From assembly GCA_037447605.1 (NCBI GenBank), contig CM074821.1, forward strand, positions 161,923 to 221,136: a DNA stretch of 59,214 bases, given 5' to 3'. Origin of the DNA: Zygnema circumcarinatum (taxonomy: Eukaryota > Streptophyta > Zygnematophyceae > Zygnematales > Zygnemataceae). The stretch's first letter is position 1, and each line of letters starts with the position of its first letter. The notes beneath the pieces were generated by a model, which did no database searches, was not told the origin of the DNA, and saw only the letters and a list, made by a program, of their open reading frames with translations. Of this stretch, positions 33,898 to 54,487 are shown piece by piece. The position numbers were made by a program, and so were the translations under genes.

Positions 33898-35571
33898 TTT
33901 TTTTTTTTGAAAATGGAAAAATGAAAATGAAAAGTTTTCGTTTACGAATTCAGTTGCCGTCAACACAATCAGATGTTAGCTCGATTCCAAAGTAACAAGC
34001 CGGGCTGCGCCGGAAAGTTTGAAAGCGCCTATGAACGTGGTCATGAGTGGCTGCCAACGGCCGACCGAATATTCTATGGCGAAAATCCGTCGATTGCGCA
34101 ATTTTCCAACAGCGACACGCATCGTTCACGACAGACGTTCACTTGGCGCGGGGCTATGGCTTTTAGCAAACTCTACAAACTCGACAGAGAGGGAAGGGGC
34201 TCAATGCTGAATGCTCTTTCTATAAAAGAGGGGTAAAGTTCACATCGCCGGATTCTCTTTTTTTGAGACGTTCAGCCTACGTATTCAAGAGTTGCGAACT
34301 TGCTAACATTAGAGATCTTAGCGACTCTTAATCCCACTCCTGATGTCAGCTTCCTCCAGTTCATTGTGGAGGAATGGGAGTAATGGAACCGCCATTTTTG
34401 CCACGTGGGTGCACAGCATGCATTCTTCTTTATTTCTAACTTGAGTATCCGATTATCGTGACACAATGAACATAGGAACTTTTGCTGTTTCCAAAACACA
34501 GCTTGTCAAAATTACGAACCTGAAACCGCACACCAGTTTTCTATACGAGCAGGACCACTGAGATGCACTTGGTTTTAACAGAAACCAGTCGACCGCACCA
34601 GTAAACAGCCAACCCAAGCTGATCACATGGAAATAAGGGCCTTAGATAGGCAATGTCTGTGGCGGCAAAGCTTAAGCTCAAAGAACGACCAATACACAAA
34701 AAACCGCCCTGCTGACATAGCCGATGCGACCCCATTGTATGACAGAAAAGTGAATGCATCAGCCCTAAGTTTCCTTTCAGTAAATTGAAATCATCAAACT
34801 TACCTCTCCACGCAACTCACGACGGAGCAGAGCAATGAGGGACAAGCGGCAAAAAGGAAGAGCAAAAGAGTGGAAAGGAAGAGAGAAAGAGAGTGATAAG
34901 GAGAGAGAACGACGAGCGAAATGAGGGAACGAGTAGGTTCTGTGAGAAAAGTGAGAGATGGAGGAACAGTGACACAGTGAAAGAGAGGGGGAAAGAGAGA
35001 AAGGGAGATTCGTTGAAACCGTCTCATATGCTGCACTTTCATTACCAACATCACCAGAGCTACATGAAACCATAGGGAGGGTCACGCAACGAGCCGTGTC
35101 TGCAACGCTCTAACGATGACTCTTATTCCTTTCACAACAAAGGAATCACCCAATGCGCTCGTCTACCACATGTCATTTGCCAATCCAAAGGACACAGGTC
35201 CAGGGAACCACAGGGAGGGAAGAGAGGGAGGGAGAGGGAGAGGGACAGGAACAGGGAGAGAGAGGGAGAGGGGGAGGGAGTGGGAGAGGGAGAGGGAAAA
35301 GGAGGGAGGAAGTGGGAGTGGGAGAGGGAGAGGGAGAGAGAGGGAGTGAGAAGGGCGAGGGAGAGGGAGGGAGAGAGGGAGAGCATGCATGCCACTGCTG
35401 TATCAAGCAGCCCACGGCTGCCTACAGGGGAGCTTTTGAGCCTCACTCTAGGAGGTCTCTGAACTTCACCTTCGAAACTGCAGCTAGTTCTCAGTCTTAT
35501 GCTTTCATGCGGCCTCGCAGGAGAAAGAGTTTGATGCGGAACATGACGTTATAGGGCGAAGAACTTCAGCC
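33898..35571. other. Spacer upstream of the RAD23 3' end
   Basis: No gene recognised. GA-rich tracts occupy about 34845-35010 and 35210-35385 on the plus strand. Short open frames there are compositional. The stretch 34000-34240 is open in two frames but matches nothing I know. Confidence 0.4.
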
Positions 35572-38500
35572 TTAGTCGTCGAATTCAGCCGCGTGTTCTA
35601 GCAAATAATTGGCTGCCAGCTGCTCATTCTTGTCGCATGCAAAGAAGGCTTCAATCACAAGCGCTCTGTCGAAGCCCATGCCTTCCAACTACACCAGCAC
35701 ACAAACCTATCGGTAGTAAGCAAAAGCGAGGAGCGAAAACAGCAGAAATCTCTGCCTTAAGCTCAATGGCTATGAGGGGACAGCCAAGACCCACCATTCA
35801 CATCAAAGCAACAGGAGCAGAAAAGTCACTCACCCTGTCAATAGCTTCCTTCTCTTCTGGTGTTACATTGATGGCTTGGGGAACGCCACCTCCCAGCTGG
35901 GCCAGCGGATCCCTGAGCCAAAAAGCCAATAAAGTTTCTAAGCATCATCTCCATAAGAGATCAATTTGCACCAACCTTAAAGAATGTCACGCTGGACAGT
36001 ACGGATTAAAAAAGGAGAGCAGTCAGTGTAAGGAAAAAAATACTCCGAAACAGTAAGCAGATTGAGCTTACCCTTGAGCTTCACCAATATCCTCATTAAT
36101 AAGACGAAGAAACTCGGCCTGATTGCCATTGATAAGCTGCAACAATTGCGGGTTTTGTTTTCCCAATTCCTGCAGCATGGGCTGCATCACGTTGCACCAC
36201 CCACCTCCACCAATTTAACAGGGCTGTCTTGAACAAACCAGCTAAGGTATTCACAATGACACACGTCAACCATGTCGCGCGTTAGGTCGCTGGAATGGGA
36301 TCAGGTTTGAAAACTTGCTCTACTCAGAAAATACGGGAAGTTGACAACATTGCTAGCCTGCTATATCACTTCTTGTGATTTATGTGATACGACACAGTCC
36401 TGCAACATTTAATGGCGGAAATTGAACGATAATCATGCCACACTTCGCAACAACCTGATTCTTTCAATCCTTCACAGACTGCAAAAAGGATCGGAAAGAA
36501 TAAGACCAAGTCACGAATAGGACCATCTTTAAAAGGCATGCTGAATCTCCAATTTACCTGCAGAATTTGAGGATTCGCCTGAACCATCGTTCTCAAGGCT
36601 TGAAACTGTCCTCCCACATGCCCCGTGACAAAACAAAATTAGTTCCGGCAAAACTGCGTGATCTCGAAACTGTATTAAGAAGCACTCTATAAGCTCTATA
36701 AGCTCTAAAACGATCATAATTTTCCAATCGGTCTCCCACCTGTGCATTATTTCGAAGGAAATCCAGTGCTCCAGGGCCAGCTGCTCCTGCCCCTCCAGCT
36801 CCTAGACCGGGCATTCCCTGCTTCCAAACAGAGGCAGATACCAAAGTTCAGAATAGACCAACAGCTCCTACAGAATAGTACATCAATGTTATCATCCTCG
36901 GTTGAAAGCTTTCATACCATACCATCGTACAGAGAAACGCGATAAGTGTGAGAAAATTGCATTTTCAAGAACAAGAATGCACAGATGACCAACAGTTGAC
37001 ATGCAACATCAGCAAAAGTCCAAGGCCACATTAACCAGATCACGAGCCGCAACAAGGTGGCACTGATTAAGAAACTCTCACATGATCCACCACTCGAGAT
37101 ATCCATCCGAATTCATCACGGAAATCAGGAGCCAATAACTTGAAAGTAAACTCGGTCAGCTTCGGCAAGATCTTTTTCGCAATAAGTCATGTTTGTACGA
37201 GTGCAAACATCCAAATCCAAACGGGTGGACATTGTGGCAAAGAAGATAAGTGGAAGTTTTACCTGTGGAAACAAGTCAAGAGGTGCAGCATTCGGCCCTC
37301 CTCCAGACGCAGGGGAAGGCACTGGAGAAGCTGCTGCAGGTGCTCCTGGACCAGAAGCAGCTGCTTGCCCAGCAGGAGCCCCTTCAGAAGGTGCACGCGC
37401 GACGGGAGGAGGAGCTTCTGCTACTTCGGGTATACCCTGTTGCTCCCAGCCCTTACATAGATCACACATTCCATTCCTCCCCAAAGACTACTGGACAAAA
37501 CACTCCCTTTCATCGCCTTCTGACAACGTATCTCACTACAGTAGGAAAAACGAAAGCCAGCGTCTCAAACACATGAAATGATGAACCGCATCACTGCGTT
37601 TGACAAGGCTGATCAAGTACGCTTTTTCTTGAGGAAAATGGACCAGCATCTAATCTGAGAAGGCATCGAGGCTTGCTCCCTACAGAATATAGGTACTCCA
37701 CAGCTCGTTCTGGATTGTTAAATGCAGCTCGTAGGGCTCGCACAACAAGGTCACGTTCCCAGGAACCTCCCCCCATGTCCATAATCTGCTGAATTGTGTT
37801 CTCCAAATGCGACCCAGCCACCAAGTTTGAAGCTGCTGTGCCGTACGCATCTGCAGTTGCTGAAGCATCGACTGGCCTGCATGCAGAGAAATGGAGGCAG
37901 GCAACACAACTTGACAGTCAAAAACTTTTAAAGTAGTCGAATACCTACTTCACTCATGCATATAAAACAACGCTCCCACGGGAGCTGCTTACTGCAGTTA
38001 TTCGCAGTTGAAATACATCATATTCTACTTCTGCAGGAATGAATACACCAGAACTTTGAAGCAAAATTGAGAAGCCAAAACGACGAGAAGAAAAGCTGAC
38101 AAAAATAACCTCTGCAGCAAAAAATAATGCATGCAAGAAAAACAATTTAGTATGTCAGGTCTCAATAGTAAGATACTAACTCTGCTTCTAAAGGAGCAGG
38201 GGCTGCTGGTGCAGGGGAAACAGCTGGAGAAGGAGAGGGAGGGGTCGGGGCTGCATCATCTGGGAGAGGAGCGGACTGACATCCAAGCCCAAACTATTTG
38301 TCAGCACTAGCGAATCCTTCCAGGCTCTTAGCCAAGCCAAAGACGGTAACAATCTAGTACAGATATTTGATACTTAATATTGATCTCTACGCCCAAACCC
38401 CAGCAGCTCCTCCATGGGAAAGCAATGTTCCCAATTAAGTCGAAACAATAGTGAGTGGCATGAATGTCAGTGCAAAAAGTTGCTGTACAAGACTGATTGA

Positions 38501-39219
38501 CCTGGGACGCTGACGCTAGCGGCGGAGCGGGTGCCGCAGGAGAAACGACAGGAGTGGGAGCTGCAGGTGCTGGCGCTGGAGCAGGGAAAAAAGGGGGGGA
38601 GGGTTTTGCCTGTAAAACGAAAAAAACGATACGCTTAAGTTCAAATTAATAAAAAAGAAATAAAACTAAATAGCTGCACCGCACAAGTAACAACCATATT
38701 CAAGCGACAAGGCAAACAACCAATTCAATGTCGTTTACTAAACAAGCATGGATGCTTCTGACAATTTCCTGCACCCGAGAGGTCTCGTCCAAACAGAATA
38801 CGCTTACCTTAGTTGTTATAACTACAATAAATCCACTCTCGCTGACGCTGTTCTCTTCCAGCGTCGTCTCATCCTTGAGCACCTTCCCTTTATGTATCAG
38901 AAGCTGTTGGCCGTACGGAAAAGCATCTTTTCCAAGCTGTTCTTCTATCTGCTTCTTCACTGCCACGATCTGCAAGGACCACACATCAAACCATTCATGA
39001 GCTACCCTGTCAGCCATCCACTCGCAGCACATGCCATGCCATGCCATGCCAGCACGCCGTCCCCAAATGCGCAAACCGTCTACATACATGGCAACTTCAG
39101 CCCTGAGCCATAAGCCATGCGCCATGGCTACCATCCAACAGACATCCGCTCACCGAGTCTGCACCGTCGACTGTGAGTTCAAACTGCGCCCCCTTCACCG
39201 TCTTCACCGTCACCTTCAT
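35572..39219 (-). CDS. RAD23: RAD23 ubiquitin receptor / nucleotide excision repair factor
   Basis: Shuttles ubiquitylated proteins to the proteasome and stabilises XPC/RAD4 in excision repair. 409 residues, typical for plant RAD23, in 11 exons: 39219-39154, 38969-38808, 38609-38502, 38275-38181, 37876-37684, 37436-37263, 36817-36740, 36605-36558, 36181-36072, 35912-35834, 35688-35572. Order of domains: UBL at about 1-76 ([17 protein letters not shown] to [17 protein letters not shown]), a Pro/Ala-rich linker, UBA1 at about 165-207 ([27 protein letters not shown]), a second Ala/Pro linker, the STI1/XPC-binding segment at about 283-345 ([30 protein letters not shown]) and UBA2 at about 370-409 ([30 protein letters not shown]). 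All junctions keep phase. Nothing appears missing. Confidence 0.95.
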
Positions 39220-41041
39220 GGCGCCTCCTTCAGGCTTCCCTCTCAATCTGGCTTCCCTCTCTCCTCTGGCTTCCCTGCCACGCTTTCGCACTTCCTCCCT
39301 CCCTCTCTGCGCCCTCCCTCTCCCTCTCCAAGACGCTGCCCAGCAATTCAGCCTTCAGGTGGCGACGGCTCGTTCTCGGAAAGCCCCCTTCTCATCCGCT
39401 TTCGCACAGGAACTGGGCCAAAAGCCGTACAGTTCGTACGTTTACTGTTACACTGTGACTGCAACTGTAACTGAAACTTTAATAACTAATGTCAAATAGT
39501 TGTCGGAGCAGCCGCACGGGCACGTAAATGTACTGTACCATGGAAATACGGTTCATGGTGAATGTCCTTGACCGGGGCTTATCGGCGAGCCAATCACTGA
39601 TCGCCACGAGTACCAATTTTCCGATATATTTGCAGATTTAGTAGAGTAGCAGTCAAACATATGAAGCGCTCAGACGACCACCACCGCGCTTTCCGCTCAG
39701 CTTTTCTTTTGCTTAGGTCCTCTGCGACCACTTCCTCGTGGTTCCCCATGCTGACTTTGTCCATGTACATCTGATGGCATCGCCATCGTGAGATCAATTC
39801 CGCATCCAATCGTGTGCTTTTAAAGCCGTGCTGTGCTAGTAGAGGCCTGAGAAAGCAGAGTTTCGCTCATAAGCCCTTCTTTAAGAGAAAGAAATTGCCC
39901 GTCGTACGAGAGATGATGTGGTATTAAAATTTGCCCTACTTTCGTTTATTGGTTCTACATATTGTCTTTGTCCATGGACATTTGATGGCGTCGCCATCGT
40001 CAGAAGAATGCCAATCCACACTTACCTCTTTAACTTGAACAGAAAGCACGGTCAGCTAGTGACGGATGGCATATGAATGACACAAGACAGTCTCCCGTGG
40101 AATGGTCCTCAAGAACAGATCGATAATTGGGCAGAAATCTTCACCAAGGAAATGCCCATTCGTGTCAAAATTCCGATAGTAGAATTGTTCAGTATCAGGC
40201 AAGAGGAGTCGAGGGCACAAGGGCACTACCGTAACGGTTCCACAGGCATACTTTGGTCAGTCGTGCTTGTTCAGGGTTTAGGGCTTTAAGTTTAACCATG
40301 CATGCTATGCGCAGAAGAGTCTTTCCTTGTGTATGCCGCAGCTCATCTTTCCCTCCCTCCCTCATTAATTGAAGGGTTTTTCTTAGCCACGAGGGCTCAC
40401 TCATACAAAAGCCCATGTGCTCTGAGAAAAGATGATTCCATTTCAGTGATAATAACCTGGCTATATTTTCAATGCTCGCATTACCTAACAAACAATGGAC
40501 GTACCGCTGCCGATCTGCAAAAAAACGAACTACCTCGGTGGCCTTACACCCTCCTCTTAACTGGATGTCTGTCAGCCAAACAATTTCAGCCCCGCCACAA
40601 TCGCTAGTTTCTCTCGATTTCTAAAACCAACCAATAAATCCGCATGCTTGTTCTACCAATAAATTGCGCGTACTTGAATGGGACCCCCATTGGGAGAATT
40701 ATACCTGGAATCCGTACATGGCCTGGCCTCGGTAACGCCATCAACTTAGGTGATGACTGTTGGCTTTTCGCGGCCCGTGAATTCCGTCAGCTTTGATACG
40801 GACAAAGCAACGTCTGCACCCATTATCACCCGCCCGCCCCAAAATTGCCCAATAGAAGTTGGCGAATGAAGAAAGAGAGAGCTCAAGACAGGAAGAGAGA
40901 GAGAGAGAACAGGGCCTTAAAAAGCTATGTGCTGAAGCCAGCTAACCAAACCAGTTTCTACATTCCTTCCCTCCTGTATGCGATTCTTCCCGAGCATGTT
41001 ACTGCTTGCATGAGCAAATGCTCGAAAGCCAAACAATCTCT
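39220..41041. other. Spacer with dispersed repeat copies
   Basis: Promoter of RAD23 on the left, 3' side of phosphoglucomutase on the right. It carries two partial copies of a dispersed repeat (39715-39800 and 39964-40003). A 70-codon open frame at 40077-40289 has no recognised similarity. Nothing else seen. Confidence 0.45.
39715..39800. repeat. Dispersed repeat end, copy A
   Basis: Contains TTAGGTCCTCTGCGACCA, TTCCTCGTGGTTCCCCATG and TTTGTCCATGTACATCTGATGGCATCGCCATCGTGAGATCAA as successive blocks. The same blocks occur at 49372-49450, in inverted form at 49640-49803, and more weakly at 53756-53832; 39964-40003 is a partial copy. Likely terminal repeat of a small non-autonomous transposon family. 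Confidence 0.65.
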
Positions 41042-48777
<7,736 letters not shown>

Positions 48778-49371
48778 TTCGAAATGTCTACTGCTGGTGT
48801 TGATCAAACAGCTCTTCAGAGAGCCGAACAAATCAATACGGTATCTATTCTCAAAACTATTAACAACAAAATTCTTCTCCCAAAAATATAGTTCTCCCAG
48901 AGATAGCCTTCAGCTGTCCCTTCCAAACAGCAGCCGCGAGAGCTAGGGGCAGAGGCTGCCTCCTTGCAGCAACAGCAGGGGCGTCCAATTTTTGTTGGGA
49001 CCAGTTTTGAGAATACTTTTCCTTCAATTTTTCCGCCGTTGTGGATGGAAGATGCCGTTGGAGGATCCGGCGAGTCCTCGCGCGGCGCCACGTGTTCGCC
49101 TGCGCGGTGGTCCGGCCCGCCGCAGATCTCACTGGCGGCTCCGCCATCGCCTGCTAATCTCAAATTCTAAAATTTTGCATTCGTCGCAAAATTTCCGGCG
49201 CTGCCCGCGTCCCCGGCACAACAAAAGACTTTTTTATTTTGTTAGGGAAGTGGCCACATATGTTGGAACTTGACCAGCTTGAAACCATGAATCTCGTGGT
49301 TCTTTGAAGCATGTGGATAAGTCAAAGCATCTACCTTGAATTTAGAAGCAGAGTTCAACTCATAATTTACT
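48778..49371. promoter_or_regulatory. Upstream region of phosphoglucomutase
   Basis: Probable promoter and leader of the PGM gene. Open frames in both directions (for example 48816-49163 minus) show no similarity. No defined motif is claimed. Confidence 0.35.
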
Positions 49372-49803
49372 GGTCCTTTGTGAGCGATTTGGTTCCTCGT
49401 GGTTCCCCATGTTGTTTTGTCCATATATATTTGATGGCAGCAAGAGATCAAGTTAGATGTAAGCCATACGCTTGGCAGCATTGAGTTTCACGCGCATGGA
49501 AACTATGCCCTTAAAGGCACGTCTACTATGTAAATTTTATTAGGCGATGGACATGATGTGCGTGCCTACCAAACTGACAGGAATTACACACAGTGCCATT
49601 CCATGGATAGTTTGACCTGCGAGAAGGAAGTGGCATTGATTTGACGATGGCGAGGCCATCAAACATACATGGACAAAATCATCATGGGAAACCACGAGGA
49701 ACTGGAAACCACGAGGAACTGGAAACTACGAGGAACTGGAAACCACGAGGAACTGGAAACCACGAGGAACTGAAAACCACGAGGAACTGGTCGCGAAGGA
49801 CCT
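49372..49803. mobile_element. Small inverted-repeat element (copy B of the dispersed family)
   Basis: The left arm begins GGTCCTTTGTGAGCG and contains TTCCTCGTGGTTCCCCATG and TTTTGTCCATATATATTTGATGG. The right arm holds the same blocks in reverse complement (CCATCAAACATACATGGACAAAAT, then CCACGAGGAAC and CGCGAAGGACC). The right arm is expanded by a 17-bp tandem repeat. No coding capacity is seen. Confidence 0.65.
49688..49789. repeat. 17-bp tandem repeat, six copies
   Basis: Six head-to-tail units of GAAACCACGAGGAACTG with single-base changes in the third and sixth, inside the right arm of the inverted-repeat element. Confidence 0.92.
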
Positions 49804-50537
49804 AAGGACATTAAAAAAAAAGTTACGAGCGGAAAACTATGCCTAGGCTCAACAACGCAGCCCTAGACGCAGCCGCGAAGGCTTGCGAAACTTACTGTCT
49901 ACTCTAATGAACACGGGAAGAAAGAGGATGAGAGAAAGGATAACTGACAGAACGACGAGGTATGACAAGAGCACTTTGAATCAAGTCAAAGGACGACGTT
50001 TCGCACTGCAGACTGTGCTTCCTGGTGTGCTTTAGCGCATTTGCGCTCGGCCAAACAATAGCAGCTTATTCCTGCAGATAGAACTCAAGTAGAAACATTG
50101 AAATATTGTCTATACAGAGTAAAGGTTGCACATCTTGGACTTCGAAGTGGCTTAGACATAAACATCATTTCCGGACAAAGAAACCGGCGCTTATTGGAGG
50201 CATCTGCATACCATAGCCACGTACAAGTGGGCCTTAAGGTAGAGAAACCCTACTTGATGCATCTGAACTGATTGGTTGCGCATGGAGTGTGAACTGATTG
50301 GTTGCACATGGAGTGTGAAAGCCGGAGTGAATGTAAGAGTGCGTGAATAGCGTTAAGTCGTCAATATCTGACGAACAATGCCATGCAGCAAAATGATCAC
50401 TCCTGGTGCCTTTGGTGAGGCAAAGTAAGTGCATGGTCAATACGATAAACTTTCACCGAAAAAGAAGAACGTACCAATTTCGCGTACATAAACTCCACCT
50501 GCTCGTCCACACTTCCGGTCTTCGTCGCCTCTATTAT
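49804..50537. other. Spacer 3' of the BAC2-like gene
   Basis: A 23-bp near-direct duplication (GAACTGATTGGTTGCRCATGGAGTGTGAA) occurs at 50266-50293 and 50290-50318. No gene recognised. Confidence 0.45.
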
Positions 50538-51842
50538 TTACACTTGAGCCTTCAGTGACCGAAGACTCATTTCATAGGCAGCGAAGATTGAAGCATTGAC
50601 CACAAAGGCTCGAGCAACGGTTACTCCGAGACCCCGGCTCAGTACCCCCCAGCCCTCCTCAGCTACACTTTTCCGAAAGCAATCTACAATGCCGGTATAC
50701 TTTGTTGAGCTACCTGTCCCTTGTGCTTGAAGGCGTGATTTGACCACATCAATAGGATAACAAATCAACCAACTCAAGGATCCTGCCAGCCCACCGGCTG
50801 TTAACATTGTCCAGATCCCCTCATCCCCACTCGCGCGACATCCGGGTTCAATCGTCTCTCTTGCAACCTCATATATTGTAAAATATGAGGAAAAACCAGG
50901 AGCATCCCTAAGAAGGGTAACTCCCATGCCCCTGTACAAACCCCGGATACCCTCGATCCGAAGAATTGTGCGAAGAATTTGAAGAGGACGTGGAGTTTGA
51001 CGGCTTGGGTTATCAATTGCTGCACGGTCTGCAGCAGTTAGAGATGGACCTGATATCGGCAGGCGGGTGGCGGAGATGGCATTGGATAGAGCGAGCTTTG
51101 ACGCTGCAATTTTGGATGAGCTCACAGGTTCCTCCGCCACTTGTAGGCGAATTTTGAGAAGATCAACAGGGGTAAGGATTAGAGTTTGCAAGATGCCAGC
51201 GCCTGCTCCTGCCAAAGCCACGGTGGCATAGCTGGGGGCAACTCTTGCTTGATCGAGTTCCTCTGGGGATAAAGTTCGGATGAGTGAAGCATAGGCTTGA
51301 AAGCTCACCGCATTCTGTGAAGAAACGCCAGGACGCCCATAATGAGGCATGTGGGAAAAAAGGGCAGAGGGGGAAGAGGATGGGACAGAGGAGGCAACGG
51401 AAAGGAGGCAGGAGGAGGAGGAGAAAGAGTAGGGGAGGAGGGGACGGAGGCAAGAAAATGATCATACAGACTTAATGTCTTTTTTGGAGCGAGCAGACAA
51501 CCACAATCACACCCCCGTCTCATTAAATTCCCTTCTCTCCTATGTCTCTCTCCTTCTCCCTCTCTCTCTCTCCCTTCACTGCTCTCCTGGTCCCTTCATC
51601 ACCTGAAAAGCGACCGTGGCAACCGGAGCTCCCATGCCTTTGAAGAGGGCCGTCGGCCCCTCTGTCCGCCACATCCTCCGGAGAACAGCCATGGCTCCTC
51701 CTTCTTGACCAGGCTGCTGCAGGCGCACCTTCAGCGTATCCAATGGATGGCCTGAGACCACTCCAGCCATGCCTCCTACACCTCCTGCTACAAACTCCTT
51801 CCACTTGCTATTTTTAGCAAGAAATTCGGGCCAAAACTCCAT
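50538..51842 (-). CDS. BAC2: Mitochondrial basic amino acid carrier, BAC2-like
   Basis: Inner-membrane carrier of the SLC25 family exchanging arginine, ornithine and related amino acids. 338 residues in two exons, 51842-51603 and 51314-50538, joined in phase at VAFQ|NAVSFQAYA. Three tandem repeats each show the carrier signature: HPLDTLKVRLQ, TPVDLLKIRLQ and YPIDVVKSRLQ, each followed by an RG-type aromatic/basic element (LFKGMGAPVA, LYRGMGVTLLRDAP, LSRGLGVTVARAF). The start MEFWPEFLA and the end CFRKSV, ARAFVVNASIFAAYE closely follow plant BAC2 (about 331 residues). An extra Ser/Ala-rich loop of about 40 residues follows the second signature. No cleavable presequence is needed in this family. 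The GA-rich 288-nt intron is ordinary for this window. Confidence 0.95.
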
Positions 51843-52484
51843 CTGTCTTTAGGCACCGTCGAACTCACAAACAAAGGGCTTGATTCCACTTCTATTGTGC
51901 AAACTGATTAAAAATTGTTGGACTTCGGCCAACTATCATCACTGCATAATTATGCAGTATCTAAATTCTAAAGCACTGATGACTGAGCAGCCTCTCTCCT
52001 CACTCGTCTCACTATCTCTCTCTCACACACATCTCAGCATCTCTCTGAATGTTTCCCGCCCCCTTTCTCTTGGCGCCTATCTACCTCTCTCTTTCACATT
52101 CTCCCCTCAGAGGGAGAGAAAGGGAGAGCGTGTCGTGAGAGTTGTGAGGGAGAGGGAGGGCTCGAGAATGGGAGAGCGACGGAGAGTAGTGGGAGTCGTA
52201 GTCAAATAAGAATCTCGTTCGACTAGTACCACAGCCCACAGGGCCTGTCAGACACAGGGATGGACAATTTTTAAGGCAGTGTCGTGTATTAGAATTCCAA
52301 TAAAAAATTCTTAAAATCAGGTCGCTTTATAAAACTCTTTTGATACGCCGTACAATCATACGATGGTACGGCTGGTATCTGGCGGGCCAGCGCCAATTTG
52401 CCGACCCTAGGACCGTACATGAATTTCAGAGGTCTACGAACATTCTAAAAGTGTTCTAAGACCTTGAAGCTTTTAGATATTAGA
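51843..52484. other. Upstream region of BAC2-like gene
   Basis: Probable promoter on the left side. A 109-codon plus-strand open frame at 51880-52209 is composed of simple CT- then GA-rich sequence and is not credible as a gene. Confidence 0.4.
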
Positions 52485-52492
52485 AAATTTTA

Positions 52493-53431
52493 GGGTAGTG
52501 ATATTTCCACCCCTTTTTTGGATCCAAACACCCCTTCCCGGCCGGCCAGATTTCAAAAAGGATTAAAACCGGAAAATGCTTTTTTCACACCTTTTTGGAA
52601 TCGATACCCACCCTCCATCGGCAGATTGTATTTTTGCGAAACAAGGAAAATTATAACCCTTCACTCCATTTGAATATCCCGCCTACCTGAATTTTTTTTC
52701 ACGCGTGCGGTCAATCGCAGCCGTCGATTCCCTCGCAGATCGCAACGAGGCAGATCACTATTTGATCTGCAGCCGGGCTCGGTCACAGCGAATGGCACGG
52801 GCCCACGTATCCCGCCAAAGTCGTCTAAAAAAATTGTCCGTACAAATGTCGTACGGTCGTACCAAAATTTTTGTTCATTGAGAGTTTGGACCAATCAAAA
52901 ATTTCCACGTCAAAAATGTAACACGTGGCAAATGTTGATTGGTTGGGAGCTGACAATACAACAAGATCTTGGGCCGAGGTACGCGCGCACTCGCACGTGC
53001 GATCCGGCTTTGACGGGACTCGTGGGCGCTTTCCATTCGCTGCGATCGAGGCCGGCTGCAGATCGAACGGTGATCTGCAGTGGTGCGATCTGCGAGGGAA
53101 TCGACAGCTGCGATTGATACACACGTGTGAAGGACGGACACCCGCGAACGATCTCGTGGCGGACGGATCTTCCGCTCCGAGCGGATTCGGGCAGGCAGAT
53201 ATTTCTTTTCCTCAAAAAAAAAATTCAGGTAGGCGGGATACAGTATTCAAAATGCGGTGACGGGGTATCATTTTCCTTGGTTAGCAAAAATAAAATCAGC
53301 CGACGGACGAAGGTGGGTATCGATTCCAAAAAGGTGTGAAAAAAGCATTTTCCTTTTTTAATCCCTTTTGAAATCTGCCCGGCCGGGAAGGGGTGTTTGG
53401 ATCCAAAAAAGGGGTGGAAATATCACTACCC
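52493..53431. mobile_element. Foldback element, copy 2, with 8-bp target duplication
   Basis: The terminal sequence GGGTAGTGATATTTCCACCCC is repeated as an exact inverted copy at the right end. The arms then mirror each other for roughly 300 bp with some mismatches: GGATCCAAACACCCCTTCC, GGCCGGGCAGATTTC, TTTTTGGAATCGATACCCACC, TTCAGGTAGGCGGGATA, GAGGGAATCGAC, GATCTGCAGCC. The element is flanked directly by AAATTTTA on both sides (52485-52492 and 53432-53439). Long arms and an 8-bp duplication suggest a non-autonomous hAT- or Mutator-like DNA transposon. No transposase is seen. Short open frames inside come from the arms. Confidence 0.8.
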
Positions 53432-54487
53432 AAATTTTAATTCTGAAATCTAAAACTCTAAAAAGTGCCTTGTACTGTACGCACTTTTTGCCATCCCTAC
53501 AGTACTGTATCGTACTGTACTGTAGTCAGAACCAGAATCATCAGTACGGTATGCCCGCCCTCGAGGCACACCCGTGTCCTACATGGCACGAGAGCCTGCT
53601 CCACGTGTCGTCAGTCCAGCTGGCTCGCGCACGGAGCTGTACGGTCAGGGTTCTTTTTGCCACGTTGGTTTTGAGGTGTGCCTCGAGAAGTTCGTGGTGC
53701 GCCTGAAGGTCGATCCATCTACATGTACTAGTAGAACTTGGAACACTAGTACCCCCTTAGGCCTTTCGAGAGCGGTTTGGTTCGTCATGTTGTTTTTTTC
53801 CATGTACATTTGATAGCATCGCCATCATAAGGTCAACGCCAAATTCTTTTTTCTCTCTAGTCATCCGAAAGAGGGCCGTTTAACTTAGGTGTGTGACAGC
53901 GTGCTAACTTAGTGAGTTGTTTAACACTCATAGGGCCACTTCCACTAGAGTGTGAAAGTTCAAGGGAAATTGTCGTCCTAACCACATTGTGTCCCCTCGC
54001 CCACCCTTGGGAACCGCCAACAGAGAATGCCTCCGTTGTCGACACTCACATGGAACGCAAGCACGTGATTGGCCTTTTTTGTCCATGTAGAACACACGTG
54101 TATAAACGCTCTCTGACTGGTTAATGGAATGGCCGCACGTGTCGACATGCTTCCTATTGGCTCCAACTTTCCTTCGCTGGAGCGTTTTCAGAGGCTTCTT
54201 GCATCCTGTTTTAGAAATGCTGTGACTGCCAAGGTCTTGGTGTTTGACTGTAAGAATGTGACGAAGCAAAGCCCCGGAGCTCCTTGAAAAGCAAGCATTG
54301 AAAACCTGATACAGCGGAGAATATCTCAAAGTGAGTTCTGGTTTCCAATGCTGTTTGGCTGTTGAGTTTTCTTGCATCTCCTTCATATTCTTTTGCGCAG
54401 AAAGATCACACATCGTACCTATGGTCTCGATTCATTTCCGTTTCAATAGCATGGACACTAATCGACTATGATTCACTGAACATGCAG
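53432..54487. other. Upstream region of ERH
   Basis: Contains a weak copy of the dispersed repeat (53756-53832, with TTCCATGTACATTTGATAGCATCGCCATCATAAGGTCAA blocks), GTACTGTAC-type palindromes at 53470-53525, and the presumed ERH promoter. No coding similarity seen. Confidence 0.4.

Noticed and set aside
35132-35446. Ser/Leu/Pro-rich and Gly/Glu/Arg-rich open frames in both directions
   Set aside because: Simple GA/CT repeat; no start context, splice sites or similarity.
52661-53260. Several overlapping 75-110 codon frames
   Set aside because: They lie inside the foldback element and arise from its inverted arms; no transposase motif.
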